From positions 93,903 through 127,512 of the forward strand of contig CACJVT010000003.1 of assembly GCA_902596925.1 (NCBI GenBank): 33,610 nucleotides of DNA. Direction: 5' to 3'. The notes under the pieces were generated by a model. The model did not search any database, had not been told where the DNA came from, and was given only the letters and a program-made list of their open reading frames with translations. Shown here one piece after another: positions 8,435 to 16,923 of this stretch (position 1 is the stretch's first letter; every line of letters begins with the position of its first letter). A program made the position numbers and the translations under genes. The stretch is from an uncultured Pelagibacteraceae bacterium. GTDB lineage: Bacteria > Pseudomonadota > Alphaproteobacteria > Pelagibacterales > Pelagibacteraceae.

Positions 8435-8779
8435 TTAATTAAAAAATTGATAAATTTGTCTTGAAATCTCACTTTCTAATGGAAATGACAACATACCCAT
8501 CACTGAGTATCCTAGAACCCAAGGCATAAAGTAAAACCTTATCATGAAAAAAAACCAAGCAACGTAAAGAGGCACTATTGGTTGTATGATAAAAGATGGA
8601 GTGATAGGTTTAAATAAGCTGATCAAAGGATTTGTAAATTTAACAAAGACTCTCATAAAAAAAAATTGAGAGTCTTCTCTTTGAAAAATATTCATTGCAA
8701 CTCTTCCAATTAAAGTCCACATGATTACCCCAAGAATATAGTCAATTATATAAACTAAAGGATGAAAGTTAGCCGACAT
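8435..8779 (-). CDS. Small YggT-like integral membrane protein
   Basis: The 114-residue protein has two strongly hydrophobic segments (about 9-30 and 65-95) separated by a short region with TNPLISLFKPITPSF. That resembles the pattern of the YggT family, where a helix is followed by a conserved NP/EPLL-x-x-I-x-x-x-P motif and a second helix. The match is weaker than for the YggT protein at 18.0 kb. It is the first gene of a probable minus-strand unit with rpe, the heparinase-like gene and purH, and is separated from the symporter genes by a strong terminator. Function unknown. Confidence 0.6.
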   Translation of the reverse strand: MSANFHPLVYIIDYILGVIMWTLIGRVAMNIFQREDSQFFFMRVFVKFTNPLISLFKPITPSFIIQPIVPLYVAWFFFMIRFYFMPWVLGYSVMGMLSFPLESEISRQIYQFFN

Positions 8780-8811
8780 TGAGAAATTTATATTGGAAAA
8801 AGACCGAAATT

Positions 8812-8840
8812 AAAAGGGGCGAAATTAATCGCCCCTTAAA
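8812..8840 (-). terminator. Rho-independent terminator of the symporter operon
   Basis: An inverted repeat pairs AAGGGGCGA (8814-8822) with TCGCCCCTT (8829-8837): nine base pairs, six of them G-C, around a six-base loop. On the minus strand the stem is followed by TTTTAATTT. It lies 12 bases beyond the stop codon of the symporter large subunit (8849) and is the clearest intrinsic terminator in the window. It isolates this operon from the rpe-purH unit downstream. Confidence 0.88.
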
Positions 8841-8848
8841 AAGATTAT

Positions 8849-10663
8849 TTAGTGTTGTTTGCCAAGGATCGATTTACCAGCTGGTACACGAACCTCATCA
8901 ACCATTTTCTGCGTTGCAGCGTTTGGTGCTTGAGTCATTAAACTCACTACCACCATTGCTACTAAGCTGACAGCTGAACCAAAGATACCAAACGTTAACT
9001 GAGTAATTCCTAAGAATCCACTTCCGCCTGTTCTTACCCAAACTAGGTAAGCAGCACCAGAAACTAATCCTAAGAACATACCAGCTATAGCACCTTCTTT
9101 ATTAGCTCTCTTCCACCATACACCAAGTACAAGTGGGAAGAATAGTCCTGACATTGCAAAGTCAAAAGCCCAGATTACTGAACCTAAGATACCTTGAATC
9201 TCAAGAGCTGCGATTGTTGCTCCTGCAAAACCAATTACTACAAGTAATACCCTTGCAACAACCAGTCTCTTCGCAGTCTCAGCTTTTGGATCGATGATCT
9301 TATAGTAAACATCGTGCGAGATTGCGTTTGCAATTGCTAAAATCAAACCATCGGCTGTTGACATGGCAGCAGCCATACCTCCAGCAGCAACTAGACCTGA
9401 GATTACATATGGTAATCCAGCTATTTCTGGAGTTGCTAACACAACGGCTTTACCACCCATGAAAAACTCATTTAACTCAAGAGTTCCATTTCCGTTAAAG
9501 TCGCTTACAAACATTAAGTTTGCTTGGTTCCAGTTTTGATACCAATCTATCGATTGAACTTCAGCTATTGATTTACCGATAATACCTGTTGGTAGTGACG
9601 GATCAATCAATGACAACTTAGATAGTGTCGCTAACATTGGAGCAGAAGAATAAAGTAGGAAGATAAAGAATAATGACCAACCTACTGATTTTCTAGCTGC
9701 TTTTACACTTGGAGTAGTAAAATATCTCATCATAACGTGAGGCAATGAAGCTGTTCCCATCATCATCGCTAACGCTAATGAAATAAATGCCCAAGGTGTT
9801 GCGTTCACCGCTGAGTGAGCTTTAGTTATTCCAGCCAAACCTTTTGGCACTTCTTTTAGATTTTCAGCTGAGTTTTTTACAAAACCAAACTGAGCCTCTA
9901 ATTCAGCTATTCTAGAAACTTCATCAGCTAACATGAAGTGAGGGAAGAAACCCGCACCCATTTTGTTACTGATCCAGAATACTGGTAATAAGTAAGCTAT
10001 GATTAGTACGATATATTGAGCCACCTGTGTCCAAGTTACCCCTCTCATACCACCAAGCATTGAACAAAGTAAGATACTTATAAGTCCAACGTATACAGCG
10101 TATTGGAATGGAATATCAAGTGCAACAGATGCAATTGTACCTGTGGCATTAATTTGTGCAGTCACGTAAGTAAATGAAGCAACAGTTAAAACTACTACCG
10201 CCATAAATCTACTTAAATTACCACCGTATCTTGTACCAATAAAATCTGGAACTGTGTAACAGCCAAATTTTCTTAGGTAAGGTGCTAAAAGTGATGCAAC
10301 CAATACATATCCACCAGTCCAACCTACAAGTAGTGCCATATAACCGTAACCCTTAAAGTAAATACCACCTGCCATTGCAACGAATGATGCACCAGACATC
10401 CAGTCTGCTGCTGTCGCCATTCCGTTGAACACGGTTGGTACTTGTCTTCCAGCTACGTAATACGCATCAGCTTGAGCTGTACGTGATAGATAACCAATTA
10501 TAGCATAGATGGCTACCGTGAAGGCAACGAAACAAATACCAATTGTTTTCGCTGTCATACCCATCTGCTCGGCAATTGACATAATGATTATGAAAGCTAA
10601 AAAACCACCTGTATAGATTCCATAAACTTTAGGTAAATTGTCTATAAAATTACCTTTAATCAT
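8849..10663 (-). CDS. Na+/solute symporter large subunit (SSS family, acetate-permease type)
   Basis: The 604-residue polytopic membrane protein has the SSS-family core with about 13 hydrophobic segments. Recognisable stretches are AQADAYYVAGR near residue 64, ATAADWMSGASF near 85, FGCYTVPDF (about 133-141), and TPEIAGLPYVISGLVAAGGMAAAMSTADG near 415. Together with the adjacent DUF4212 protein it matches the two-subunit Na+/solute symporter type, related to acetate permease ActP. The substrate is probably a small monocarboxylate; the acs gene 1 kb upstream on the same strand suggests acetate. Residues 388-399 form a canonical EF-hand-like loop. The ATG overlaps the stop of the small-subunit gene (TAATG), with AGAGGAG seven bases upstream. 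Base composition is richer in G+C than its neighbours. Confidence 0.88.
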   Translation of the reverse strand: MIKGNFIDNLPKVYGIYTGGFLAFIIIMSIAEQMGMTAKTIGICFVAFTVAIYAIIGYLSRTAQADAYYVAGRQVPTVFNGMATAADWMSGASFVAMAGGIYFKGYGYMALLVGWTGGYVLVASLLAPYLRKFGCYTVPDFIGTRYGGNLSRFMAVVVLTVASFTYVTAQINATGTIASVALDIPFQYAVYVGLISILLCSMLGGMRGVTWTQVAQYIVLIIAYLLPVFWISNKMGAGFFPHFMLADEVSRIAELEAQFGFVKNSAENLKEVPKGLAGITKAHSAVNATPWAFISLALAMMMGTASLPHVMMRYFTTPSVKAARKSVGWSLFFIFLLYSSAPMLATLSKLSLIDPSLPTGIIGKSIAEVQSIDWYQNWNQANLMFVSDFNGNGTLELNEFFMGGKAVVLATPEIAGLPYVISGLVAAGGMAAAMSTADGLILAIANAISHDVYYKIIDPKAETAKRLVVARVLLVVIGFAGATIAALEIQGILGSVIWAFDFAMSGLFFPLVLGVWWKRANKEGAIAGMFLGLVSGAAYLVWVRTGGSGFLGITQLTFGIFGSAVSLVAMVVVSLMTQAPNAATQKMVDEVRVPAGKSILGKQH

Positions 10664-10923
10664 TAGTCATCTCCTCTTTCACTGAAGCCGAACTCTTCAT
10701 CAATTTTTTCTTGCCTGTTCGCAAACCAGAAAATCAGTAATACGAAAATTCCAAGAGAACCTTGACATGTGAACCAATAAGTTAACGGATAACCAAATGG
10801 TCCCGTAACTTCGTTCATTTCAGCCCCGAATAGGAAGATGCCAATTGAGAAAACAAACCAAATTGCTAACGTCATCATTAGCAAACCCTTGGATTTTTCC
10901 CAGTGTTGTTCTTGTTTTGACAT
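10663..10923 (-). CDS. Na+/solute symporter small subunit (DUF4212)
   Basis: The 86-residue protein has two transmembrane helices (about 14-33 and 46-66). It carries the family features: a WxxxKGLL start (HWEKSKGLLMMTLAIWF), PFGYPLTYWFTCQGS between the helices and an acidic tail after NRQEKIDEEFG. It pairs with the large SSS subunit encoded directly downstream, with overlapping stop and start codons. A well-placed GAGAGAGG (10929-10936) lies five bases before the ATG, unusually strong for this A+T-rich genome, consistent with high expression. Confidence 0.92.
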   Translation of the reverse strand: MSKQEQHWEKSKGLLMMTLAIWFVFSIGIFLFGAEMNEVTGPFGYPLTYWFTCQGSLGIFVLLIFWFANRQEKIDEEFGFSERGDD

Positions 10924-10928
10924 TTATA

Positions 10929-10936
10929 CCTCTCTC
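10929..10936 (-). promoter_or_regulatory. Strong ribosome binding site of the symporter operon
   Basis: On the minus strand, GAGAGAGG precedes the ATG at 10923 by five bases. A second one, AGAGGAG at 10671-10677, lies inside the end of the small-subunit gene, seven bases before the large-subunit ATG. Most other genes here have no visible Shine-Dalgarno sequence, so these two set the operon apart. Confidence 0.75.
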
Positions 10937-11027
10937 TTTTTAGTTATAACTGGCGAAAACCATAACCATTATGAAATAGATTTAAAGTGTTAAAATTGGT
11001 AAATTTGCTAGCCTTTTCAAGTTATAA

Positions 11028-11672
11028 GTGTCAAAAATAGGGCTTTTTATGGGAAAATACAAATTAACGTGGAGGGACTTAACTTGGCATGATTTTAAAA
11101 CTTATCTTTTCGCCATGTTTAAAGCTTTCATCCCCAAGGGGAAAATTAGCAATTTGGATGAGCTTGAAATCTTTATACAAACCAAATCTGCCTGGGTGAG
11201 TCAGGTCACTCTTTACGGCTATCTTAAAACGAGGATGGGGACTAGATATGTTCTTCATTTTGAAAATGATACTTTTATGGACTCAGTAAACTTGGCTAAG
11301 TGGAATATTTATGCGGTTGCTCTTCAAGATCTTACATTGTTTACATTTTCAAAATTGAAAGCAAATTTTAATTACCAGGACACTGAGAAAGCAAAAGAAA
11401 TTTTTTTAAAAATTTTAGATGATGAAACTTCAAATAAGATGCCAACTGATATTATAGAAAATGCAAAAAAAAGTTTTGATGAAAGAATACAAAATATTAA
11501 TTGGGATGATCATCACAATGATTTACCATTTAATCCAAGTGCTTTATCTTTGTATAAGTGGGCGCCAATTGCAGAAGATTTAAAAACTTTAGATCGCAAA
11601 ATAGTTCTCAATTCAGTGATTTTAAAATGGGATGTTGTAAAAAAAGAATTTAATGAAAGAATAAAATTTTAG
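11028..11672 (+). CDS. Conserved protein of unknown function
   Basis: The product is 214 residues from a GTG at 11028, or 207 from the ATG at 11049; neither has a clear ribosome site. I do not recognise a named domain. It is predicted soluble, with no signal peptide. Notable features are aromatic- and Trp-rich segments: [23 protein letters not shown] at the N-terminus (about 12-34), a run with [26 protein letters not shown] in the middle, and [29 protein letters not shown] near the end. It lies between the symporter operon (divergent) and acs (convergent, overlapping by four bases). The position suggests, but does not show, a link to acetate metabolism. Confidence 0.7.
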   Translation: MSKIGLFMGKYKLTWRDLTWHDFKTYLFAMFKAFIPKGKISNLDELEIFIQTKSAWVSQVTLYGYLKTRMGTRYVLHFENDTFMDSVNLAKWNIYAVALQDLTLFTFSKLKANFNYQDTEKAKEIFLKILDDETSNKMPTDIIENAKKSFDERIQNINWDDHHNDLPFNPSALSLYKWAPIAEDLKTLDRKIVLNSVILKWDVVKKEFNERIKF

Positions 11673-13756
11673 ATATTTTTTCTATTTTCAACCAAGCTAT
11701 CGACTACACCTGGATCAGCTAAAGTAGTTGTGTCCCCTAGTTGTCCATGCTCGTTTGCTGCAATTTTTCTTAAAATTCTTCTCATAATTTTCCCAGATCT
11801 TGTTTTTGGAAGCCCTGGAGTAAAATGAATTAGATCTGGTGTTGCCAAAGGCCCTATTTGTTTTCTCACCCAAAGTTTTAATTCTCTATCTAAATCGCCT
11901 GTCTCACTCTCACCTGCATTGAGGGTGACGTAACAGTATAAACCATTTCCTTTAATATCATGAGGATATCCAACTACAGCAGCCTCAGCTACTTTGGGAT
12001 GGGCAACAAAGGCACTTTCAATTTCAGCAGTACCAAGGTTATGACCAGAGACAATAATTACATCGTCTACTCTACCAGTTATCCAATAGTAGCCATCTTT
12101 ATCTCTTTTACATCCATCTCCTGTGAAATATTTTCCATCAAACTGTGAAAAATATGTATCTATAAATCTTTGATGATCACCATATACGGTTCTCATTTGA
12201 CCAGGCCAAGATTGAGCTATACAAAGTCTTCCTTCACCTTCACCTTTAATTTCTTTACCGTCTTTATTTACTAGCACTGGTTTAATTCCGTAAAAAGGTT
12301 TTGTTGCTGATCCGGGTTTAAGTGGAATAGCTCCAGTTTGTGGTGCTATAAGAATTCCTCCCGTTTCTGTTTGCCACCAAGTATCGACTATTGGACATTT
12401 TGAATTACCAACAGTTTTGTAATACCACATCCACGCTTCTGGATTTATAGGTTCTCCAACAGTTCCTAATAATTTTAGAGATTTTCTAGTAGTTTTATTA
12501 ACTGGGCCATCACCTTCTCTCATTAAGGCCCTTATGGCTGTTGGCGCTGTATAAAAGGTGTTTACTTTATATTTATCTACAATCTGCCACCATCTTGAAC
12601 TATCAGGGTAATTTGGAACACCCTCAAACATAATGGTTGTTGCACCATTAGCTAATGGTCCATAAATTATATAGCTATGACCAGTTACCCATCCAATATC
12701 TGCTGTACACCAATAAATGTCATTAGGTTTATAATTGAAAATATATTGATGAGTCATAGAAGCATAAACCATATATCCTCCAGTGGTATGTAATACTCCT
12801 TTAGGCTTTCCGGTTGATCCTGATGTATAGAGAATAAACAAAGGATCCTCTGCACTCATTTCCTCAGGCTCACAATAATTTGGTACATCTTTAATTAAAT
12901 CGTGATACCAAACATCTCGACCTTGTTCCCAATAAACATAATTACCGGTTCTCTTAACTACAATACATTTTTTTACATCTGGACAATTAGATAAAGCTTC
13001 ATCTGTCGTTGCTTTTAAAGGTATAGTTTTACCTCCTCTTACTCCCTCATCAGCAGTAATTATATATTCTGATTTACAATCGTTCACTCTTCCTGAAATT
13101 GACTCTGCAGAGAAACCACCAAAAATTATTGAGTGGACGGCACCTATTCTGGCACAAGCTAACATCAGTATTGCTAATTCAGGTATCATTGTTAGATAAA
13201 TAGTGACACGGTCACCTTTTTGTATCCCTAGTTTTTTTAGTCCATTTGCGGCTTTTGAAACTTTTTGATGTAATTGTTTATAAGAAATTTTTTGAGTATC
13301 TTTAGGATCATCCCCTACCCATATAATTGCAGTTTTATCTTTTTTATCTTTTAAATGACGATCAATACAGTTTGCAGATGCATTTAAAGTACCATCTTCA
13401 AACCATTTAATTCTTACTTCGTCTTTACTATATTTGACATCTTTAATTTTTTTGTAAGGTTTTATCCAAGTAATTCTCTTTCCTTCTTTTTTCCAAAATG
13501 AATTATTATTTTTAATAGAATCAGAGTATTTTTTTTGATATTGGGCTTTATTTGCTAAACCTCTTTTTACCCATTCAGGTTTAGTTTTAATAATTTGATC
13601 GTTAGATGATGATTTATCGATATTTTTCTTTTTAGATCTTTTAGCTGTAGATCTTTTAGTTTTTGAGACACTTTTTATTTTTCTTCTTTTTTTTGAAGAT
13701 TTTTTCTTCTTTGTCTTTTTGGTTTTTTTCTTTTTTGATTTCTTTTTTTTTGGCAT
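11669..13756 (-). CDS. acs: Acetyl-CoA synthetase with lysine-rich N-terminal extension
   Basis: Acs activates acetate to acetyl-CoA through acetyl-AMP. The catalytic body is normal: N-terminal NNNSFW near residue 83, the adenylate-forming P-loop [10 protein letters not shown] at 311-320, WWQTETGG, and the C-terminal [15 protein letters not shown] with Lys656, equivalent to the lysine acetylated in enterobacterial Acs. The protein is 695 residues, about 45 more than usual. The excess is an N-terminal block of about 48 residues holding 25 Lys and 4 Arg, low-complexity and rich in Ser and Thr. No ATG, GTG or TTG occurs between it and the catalytic region, so the extension is probably translated. 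The gene is near the symporter operon, which may import acetate, and ends overlapping an unknown gene. Confidence 0.96.
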   Translation of the reverse strand: MPKKKKSKKKKTKKTKKKKSSKKRRKIKSVSKTKRSTAKRSKKKNIDKSSSNDQIIKTKPEWVKRGLANKAQYQKKYSDSIKNNNSFWKKEGKRITWIKPYKKIKDVKYSKDEVRIKWFEDGTLNASANCIDRHLKDKKDKTAIIWVGDDPKDTQKISYKQLHQKVSKAANGLKKLGIQKGDRVTIYLTMIPELAILMLACARIGAVHSIIFGGFSAESISGRVNDCKSEYIITADEGVRGGKTIPLKATTDEALSNCPDVKKCIVVKRTGNYVYWEQGRDVWYHDLIKDVPNYCEPEEMSAEDPLFILYTSGSTGKPKGVLHTTGGYMVYASMTHQYIFNYKPNDIYWCTADIGWVTGHSYIIYGPLANGATTIMFEGVPNYPDSSRWWQIVDKYKVNTFYTAPTAIRALMREGDGPVNKTTRKSLKLLGTVGEPINPEAWMWYYKTVGNSKCPIVDTWWQTETGGILIAPQTGAIPLKPGSATKPFYGIKPVLVNKDGKEIKGEGEGRLCIAQSWPGQMRTVYGDHQRFIDTYFSQFDGKYFTGDGCKRDKDGYYWITGRVDDVIIVSGHNLGTAEIESAFVAHPKVAEAAVVGYPHDIKGNGLYCYVTLNAGESETGDLDRELKLWVRKQIGPLATPDLIHFTPGLPKTRSGKIMRRILRKIAANEHGQLGDTTTLADPGVVDSLVENRKNI
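13633..13659. repeat. 12-bp direct repeat inside the acs extension
   Basis: TAGATCTTTTAG occurs at 13633-13644 and again at 13648-13659, with a period of 15 bases (five codons), in frame. It encodes repeated KRS units in the Lys-rich N-terminal tail of Acs, consistent with growth of the tail by replication slippage. Confidence 0.7.
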
Positions 13757-13764
13757 TTTTTTTA

Positions 13765-14175
13765 TTATTTACTCATTTTATTTAAAATCTTCCAGCTTTT
13801 AGAGTCAATAGGCATTACAGATAATCTACTTTGTTTAATTAAAGATAAATGGCTTAAATCCTTGTTTTTTTTAATTTGCTCTAAAGACACAGGGTTATTT
13901 AGTCTTTTCAAAAACTTAACAGTCACAGCAACAAATCTTCCTGATTTGTCTGTTTTATCAATGTAATGTTCTTTCACAACTTCTACTATTCCAACAATTT
14001 CTTTTCCAATATTTGAGTGATAAAAAAAACATTGATCACCCTTTTTCATAGTTTTTAAATTCTTTGCTGCTTGATAGTTTCTTACACCGTCCCAGGGCGC
14101 TCCTTTTTCACCAGCTTTTTTTTGTTGATCAATTGACCAAACATCAGGCTCTGATTTAAGTAACCAGTATTGCAT
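13765..14175 (-). CDS. EVE-domain protein
   Basis: EVE domains are PUA-like folds thought to bind modified nucleotides in RNA or DNA. The 136-residue protein is one EVE domain. It begins with [15 protein letters not shown], then [20 protein letters not shown] and CFFYHSN (about 51-54 to the end), and ends with the [14 protein letters not shown] block, all family hallmarks. It is translated in coupling with tsaD upstream (TAATG overlap at 14175). In many alphaproteobacteria gpsA and a YciI gene sit between tsaD and the EVE gene; both are absent here. Confidence 0.93.
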   Translation of the reverse strand: MQYWLLKSEPDVWSIDQQKKAGEKGAPWDGVRNYQAAKNLKTMKKGDQCFFYHSNIGKEIVGIVEVVKEHYIDKTDKSGRFVAVTVKFLKRLNNPVSLEQIKKNKDLSHLSLIKQSRLSVMPIDSKSWKILNKMSK

Positions 14176-15248
14176 TATAATTTTACACCTGCTCCTTTTA
14201 AGAAATAAGCTTTTTCATCTAGTGGCCATCTGGGTTTTGCTGGATAATCTAAATCATTGAATTGATTTAATTTAAATTTTTCTAAGCCTACCATCCCTAT
14301 CATTGCAGCGTTATCACCACAGAGTTCTATTGGTGGAAATATACTTTCATAATTTTTTTCTTTACATAAATTAATTAACATTGATCTAATTTTTTTGTTA
14401 GCTGCAACACCACCAGCAACAACAAAAATTTTTTCTTTAAGATTATTTTGTTTCTCAAATTCTAAAAAAGCAATCTTTGTTTTTTTATACAGGATTTCTA
14501 TTATTGTTTTTTGAAACGAAGCTGCTAGATCAAATTTATCTTGTTCTGTTTTTATTTTTTTGGATATTTTTAAAACTGCTGTCTTCAAGCCTGCAAATGA
14601 TAAGTTACAACCCCCCCTGTTAATAATTGGCTTTGGTAATTCATATTTTTCAGGGTTTCCCTTATCAGCAAAAACTTCAATTTTAGGACCACCAGGAAAT
14701 TCTATTCCTAATAATTTTGCAGTTTTATCAAATGCTTCACCTAATGCATCATCTATAGTAGTGCCCAATCTTTTATAATTTCCAAGACCTTTGACATTTA
14801 AAAACTGTGAGTGTCCACCTGAAATCAATAAAAATAAATACGGGTAATTTAACTCTGAATTAATTCTTGGACTTAAAGCATGACCTTCTAAATGATTAAC
14901 TGCAATAAATGGTTTTTTGATTAAATTAGCAAAAGTTTTACCAAAACTTAATCCAACTGATAAACAAACAACTAATCCTGGTCCGGCTGTTGCAGCAACT
15001 GCATCTATTTCTTCTATCTTTTTTCCACTTTCATCCAAAGCTTTTTGGACGATCCAATCAATTTTTTCTAAATGGGATCTGGCAGCAAGTTCAGGAACAA
15101 CTCCACCAAATTCTTTATGCACCTCTGTTTGGCTAGAAATAATATTAGAGAGAATTATTGGTATTCCTTGCTCATTTTCTGAAATTAAAGATGCTGCAGT
15201 TTCATCACAGCTAGTTTCTATTCCAAGAATTAAGGGTTTTTTATTCAT
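14175..15248 (-). CDS. tsaD: tRNA N6-threonylcarbamoyladenosine transferase
   Basis: TsaD transfers the threonylcarbamoyl group to A37 of tRNAs reading ANN codons, working with TsaB and TsaE. The 357-residue length is normal. It has the ASKHA-fold start LGIETSCDETA (residues 8-18), the metal-binding pair His119 and His123 in NHLEGH, LISGGHSQ, the GEAFDKTAKLLG segment, and GGVAANKKIR near residue 280. The ATG at 15248 is divergent from hemC with 55 bases between, the classic alphaproteobacterial tsaD-hemC arrangement. Confidence 0.97.
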   Translation of the reverse strand: MNKKPLILGIETSCDETAASLISENEQGIPIILSNIISSQTEVHKEFGGVVPELAARSHLEKIDWIVQKALDESGKKIEEIDAVAATAGPGLVVCLSVGLSFGKTFANLIKKPFIAVNHLEGHALSPRINSELNYPYLFLLISGGHSQFLNVKGLGNYKRLGTTIDDALGEAFDKTAKLLGIEFPGGPKIEVFADKGNPEKYELPKPIINRGGCNLSFAGLKTAVLKISKKIKTEQDKFDLAASFQKTIIEILYKKTKIAFLEFEKQNNLKEKIFVVAGGVAANKKIRSMLINLCKEKNYESIFPPIELCGDNAAMIGMVGLEKFKLNQFNDLDYPAKPRWPLDEKAYFLKGAGVKL

Positions 15249-15303
15249 ACAAATAGTTTTTAATAATTGTACAATCCCAATACAAGTAAGAAATGATTTT
15301 TTT

Positions 15304-16221
15304 ATGAAAAAGAAAATAACAATTGGGTCTCGAGGAAGTAAGTTAGCATTATTATATGCACAAAAAGTAAAGGAGAAAATTATTGAGGCAACGAAATTTA
15401 TTGATCAGGATATAAATATTAAAAAAATTTCTACCAAAGGTGATGAGATACAAGATGCCAGATTATCCGATGTTGGTGGCAAAGGTTTATTTTCGAGTAG
15501 CATTGAACAAGAGCTTAAAAAAAATAATATTGATATAGCGGTTCATGCACTAAAAGACATGCCAGCAATTGAGACCAATGGTCTTTTAACAGACACATTT
15601 CTTGAAAGAACTGATGCGAGAGAAATCGTAATAATTAATGGGAATAAAAAATTTAAAGACTTAAAAAAGAATGCTGTTATTGGAACATCTTCTTATAGAC
15701 GACAATTTCAAATTAAAAAAATTAGACCAGATGTTAGTTGTAAACTTATAAGAGGGAATGTTGACACTAGAATAAAAAAATTAATGGATGGTGAGTATGA
15801 TGCGATAATTTTATCTTATGCTGGAATAAAGTACTTGAAATTAGAGGATAAAATTTCAGAAATTTTTTCTATTGAGGAAATAATTCCAAGTGCAGGACAA
15901 GGTATAATTGCTATACAGTGTAGAGAAAATGATGAAGATATGATTTCAATGTTAAAAAAGATTAATCATAAAGAGACCTATAAAAGAGCACATGCTGAAA
16001 GAAATATTTTAAAAATTTTAGAGGGAGATTGTGAAACAGCAGTTGGAATTCATTCTAAAATAAATGAAAACAAAATTACAGTGGAAGCTGAGCTCTTCTC
16101 ATTAGATGGTTCACAAAGATTTTATGAAAAAAAATCTGATAAATTAGAAAATTTTAGAGAACTCGGAAATGAGATTGGTCATATTTTAAAAACAAAATCG
16201 AATAATTCTTATAAAAGATAA
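15304..16221 (+). CDS. hemC: Hydroxymethylbilane synthase (porphobilinogen deaminase)
   Basis: HemC condenses four porphobilinogens into the linear tetrapyrrole hydroxymethylbilane. The 305-residue product starts at the ATG at 15304 (MKKKITIGSRGSKLAL), where the family begins; longer readings upstream run into tsaD. Signatures include GDEIQDARLSDVGGKGLF, HALKDMP, GTSSYRRQ near residue 125, RGNVDTRI, and the cofactor-attaching Cys243 in EGDCETAVG. It is followed after one base by hemD, so the pair forms uroporphyrinogen III in one transcript. Confidence 0.97.
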   Translation: MKKKITIGSRGSKLALLYAQKVKEKIIEATKFIDQDINIKKISTKGDEIQDARLSDVGGKGLFSSSIEQELKKNNIDIAVHALKDMPAIETNGLLTDTFLERTDAREIVIINGNKKFKDLKKNAVIGTSSYRRQFQIKKIRPDVSCKLIRGNVDTRIKKLMDGEYDAIILSYAGIKYLKLEDKISEIFSIEEIIPSAGQGIIAIQCRENDEDMISMLKKINHKETYKRAHAERNILKILEGDCETAVGIHSKINENKITVEAELFSLDGSQRFYEKKSDKLENFRELGNEIGHILKTKSNNSYKR

Positions 16222-16222
16222 A

Positions 16223-16921
16223 ATGCATATTCTATTAACCAGACCTATAGAAGACTGTTCTGAAATGATCATCAAGTTCCAGTCTCTTGGTCATAAGGTT
16301 TCACATTTACCTTTATTATCAATCAAAAGGATTCTACATGCAGAAATAGATCTTTCTAAGTTTAAAGGTATTATTTTTACAAGCTCTAATGCTGTAAGAT
16401 TTTTAAATTCAAACGGATTAGATAAAAATATAAAATGTTTTTGCGTAGGAAATGCAACCGAACAAGAAGCAAGAGGCCTTGGTTTTTCCAATACAATTGC
16501 TGCAGAGGGAAACGTTCTAAATTTGAAAGAATTGATATTGCAGAATTTTGATAAAACAGAGGGTAAATTAATTTATGTAAGTGGAGAAAACATTTCAGTG
16601 GATCTTGATAATCAACTACAAAATGAGGGATATGAAGTTAAAAGACTTATAAACTATGAAACTATACATAATGAAAAATTTGATATTGATTTTATCAATA
16701 AGTTAAAACTTGATATGCCTGATATGGTTTACGTTTATTCACAAAATAGTGCTTCAAGTCTTTTAAAGTTTATAAAATTTAATCAGCTAGAGAGTCTTTG
16801 GATGAGTACTAATTTGATGTGTATAGGTGAAAAAACATCAGCTAAATTAAATGAAATTAAGTGGAAAAAGATATTTCTTTTTAATCCTGGAGAAGAGGAA
16901 TTTTTGTTATATAAAATTTAA
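16223..16921 (+). CDS. hemD: Uroporphyrinogen-III synthase
   Basis: HemD cyclises hydroxymethylbilane with inversion of ring D. Sequence conservation in this family is low; the 232-residue length, position directly after hemC, the N-terminal ILLTRPIEDCSEMI, the central IIFTSSNAVRFL (about 50-61) and the late YVYSQNSASSLL (about 171-182) all fit. The two similar half-domains are visible as repeated beta-alpha patterns. The ATG is one base after the hemC stop. The mscS-type gene begins two bases after its stop. Confidence 0.9.
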   Translation: MHILLTRPIEDCSEMIIKFQSLGHKVSHLPLLSIKRILHAEIDLSKFKGIIFTSSNAVRFLNSNGLDKNIKCFCVGNATEQEARGLGFSNTIAAEGNVLNLKELILQNFDKTEGKLIYVSGENISVDLDNQLQNEGYEVKRLINYETIHNEKFDIDFINKLKLDMPDMVYVYSQNSASSLLKFIKFNQLESLWMSTNLMCIGEKTSAKLNEIKWKKIFLFNPGEEEFLLYKI

Positions 16922-16923
16922 TT

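Noticed and set aside
8779..8970. Plus-strand open frame across the terminator and the symporter 3' end
   Set aside because: It is antisense to the terminator and to a well-supported transporter gene, with no recognisable protein features.
10924..11027. Possible riboswitch upstream of the symporter operon
   Set aside because: The leader is about 100 bases, and no known aptamer pattern or stable multi-stem fold is apparent; only short A+T palindromes are seen.
13670..13756. Lys-rich start of acs as a frameshift or wrong start artefact
   Set aside because: The frame is open and continuous into the catalytic region, and no internal start codon exists before it, so artefact is less likely than a real extension.
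14917..15303. Long in-frame extension of hemC
   Set aside because: It lies on the reverse strand of tsaD; HemC similarity starts at the ATG at 15304.
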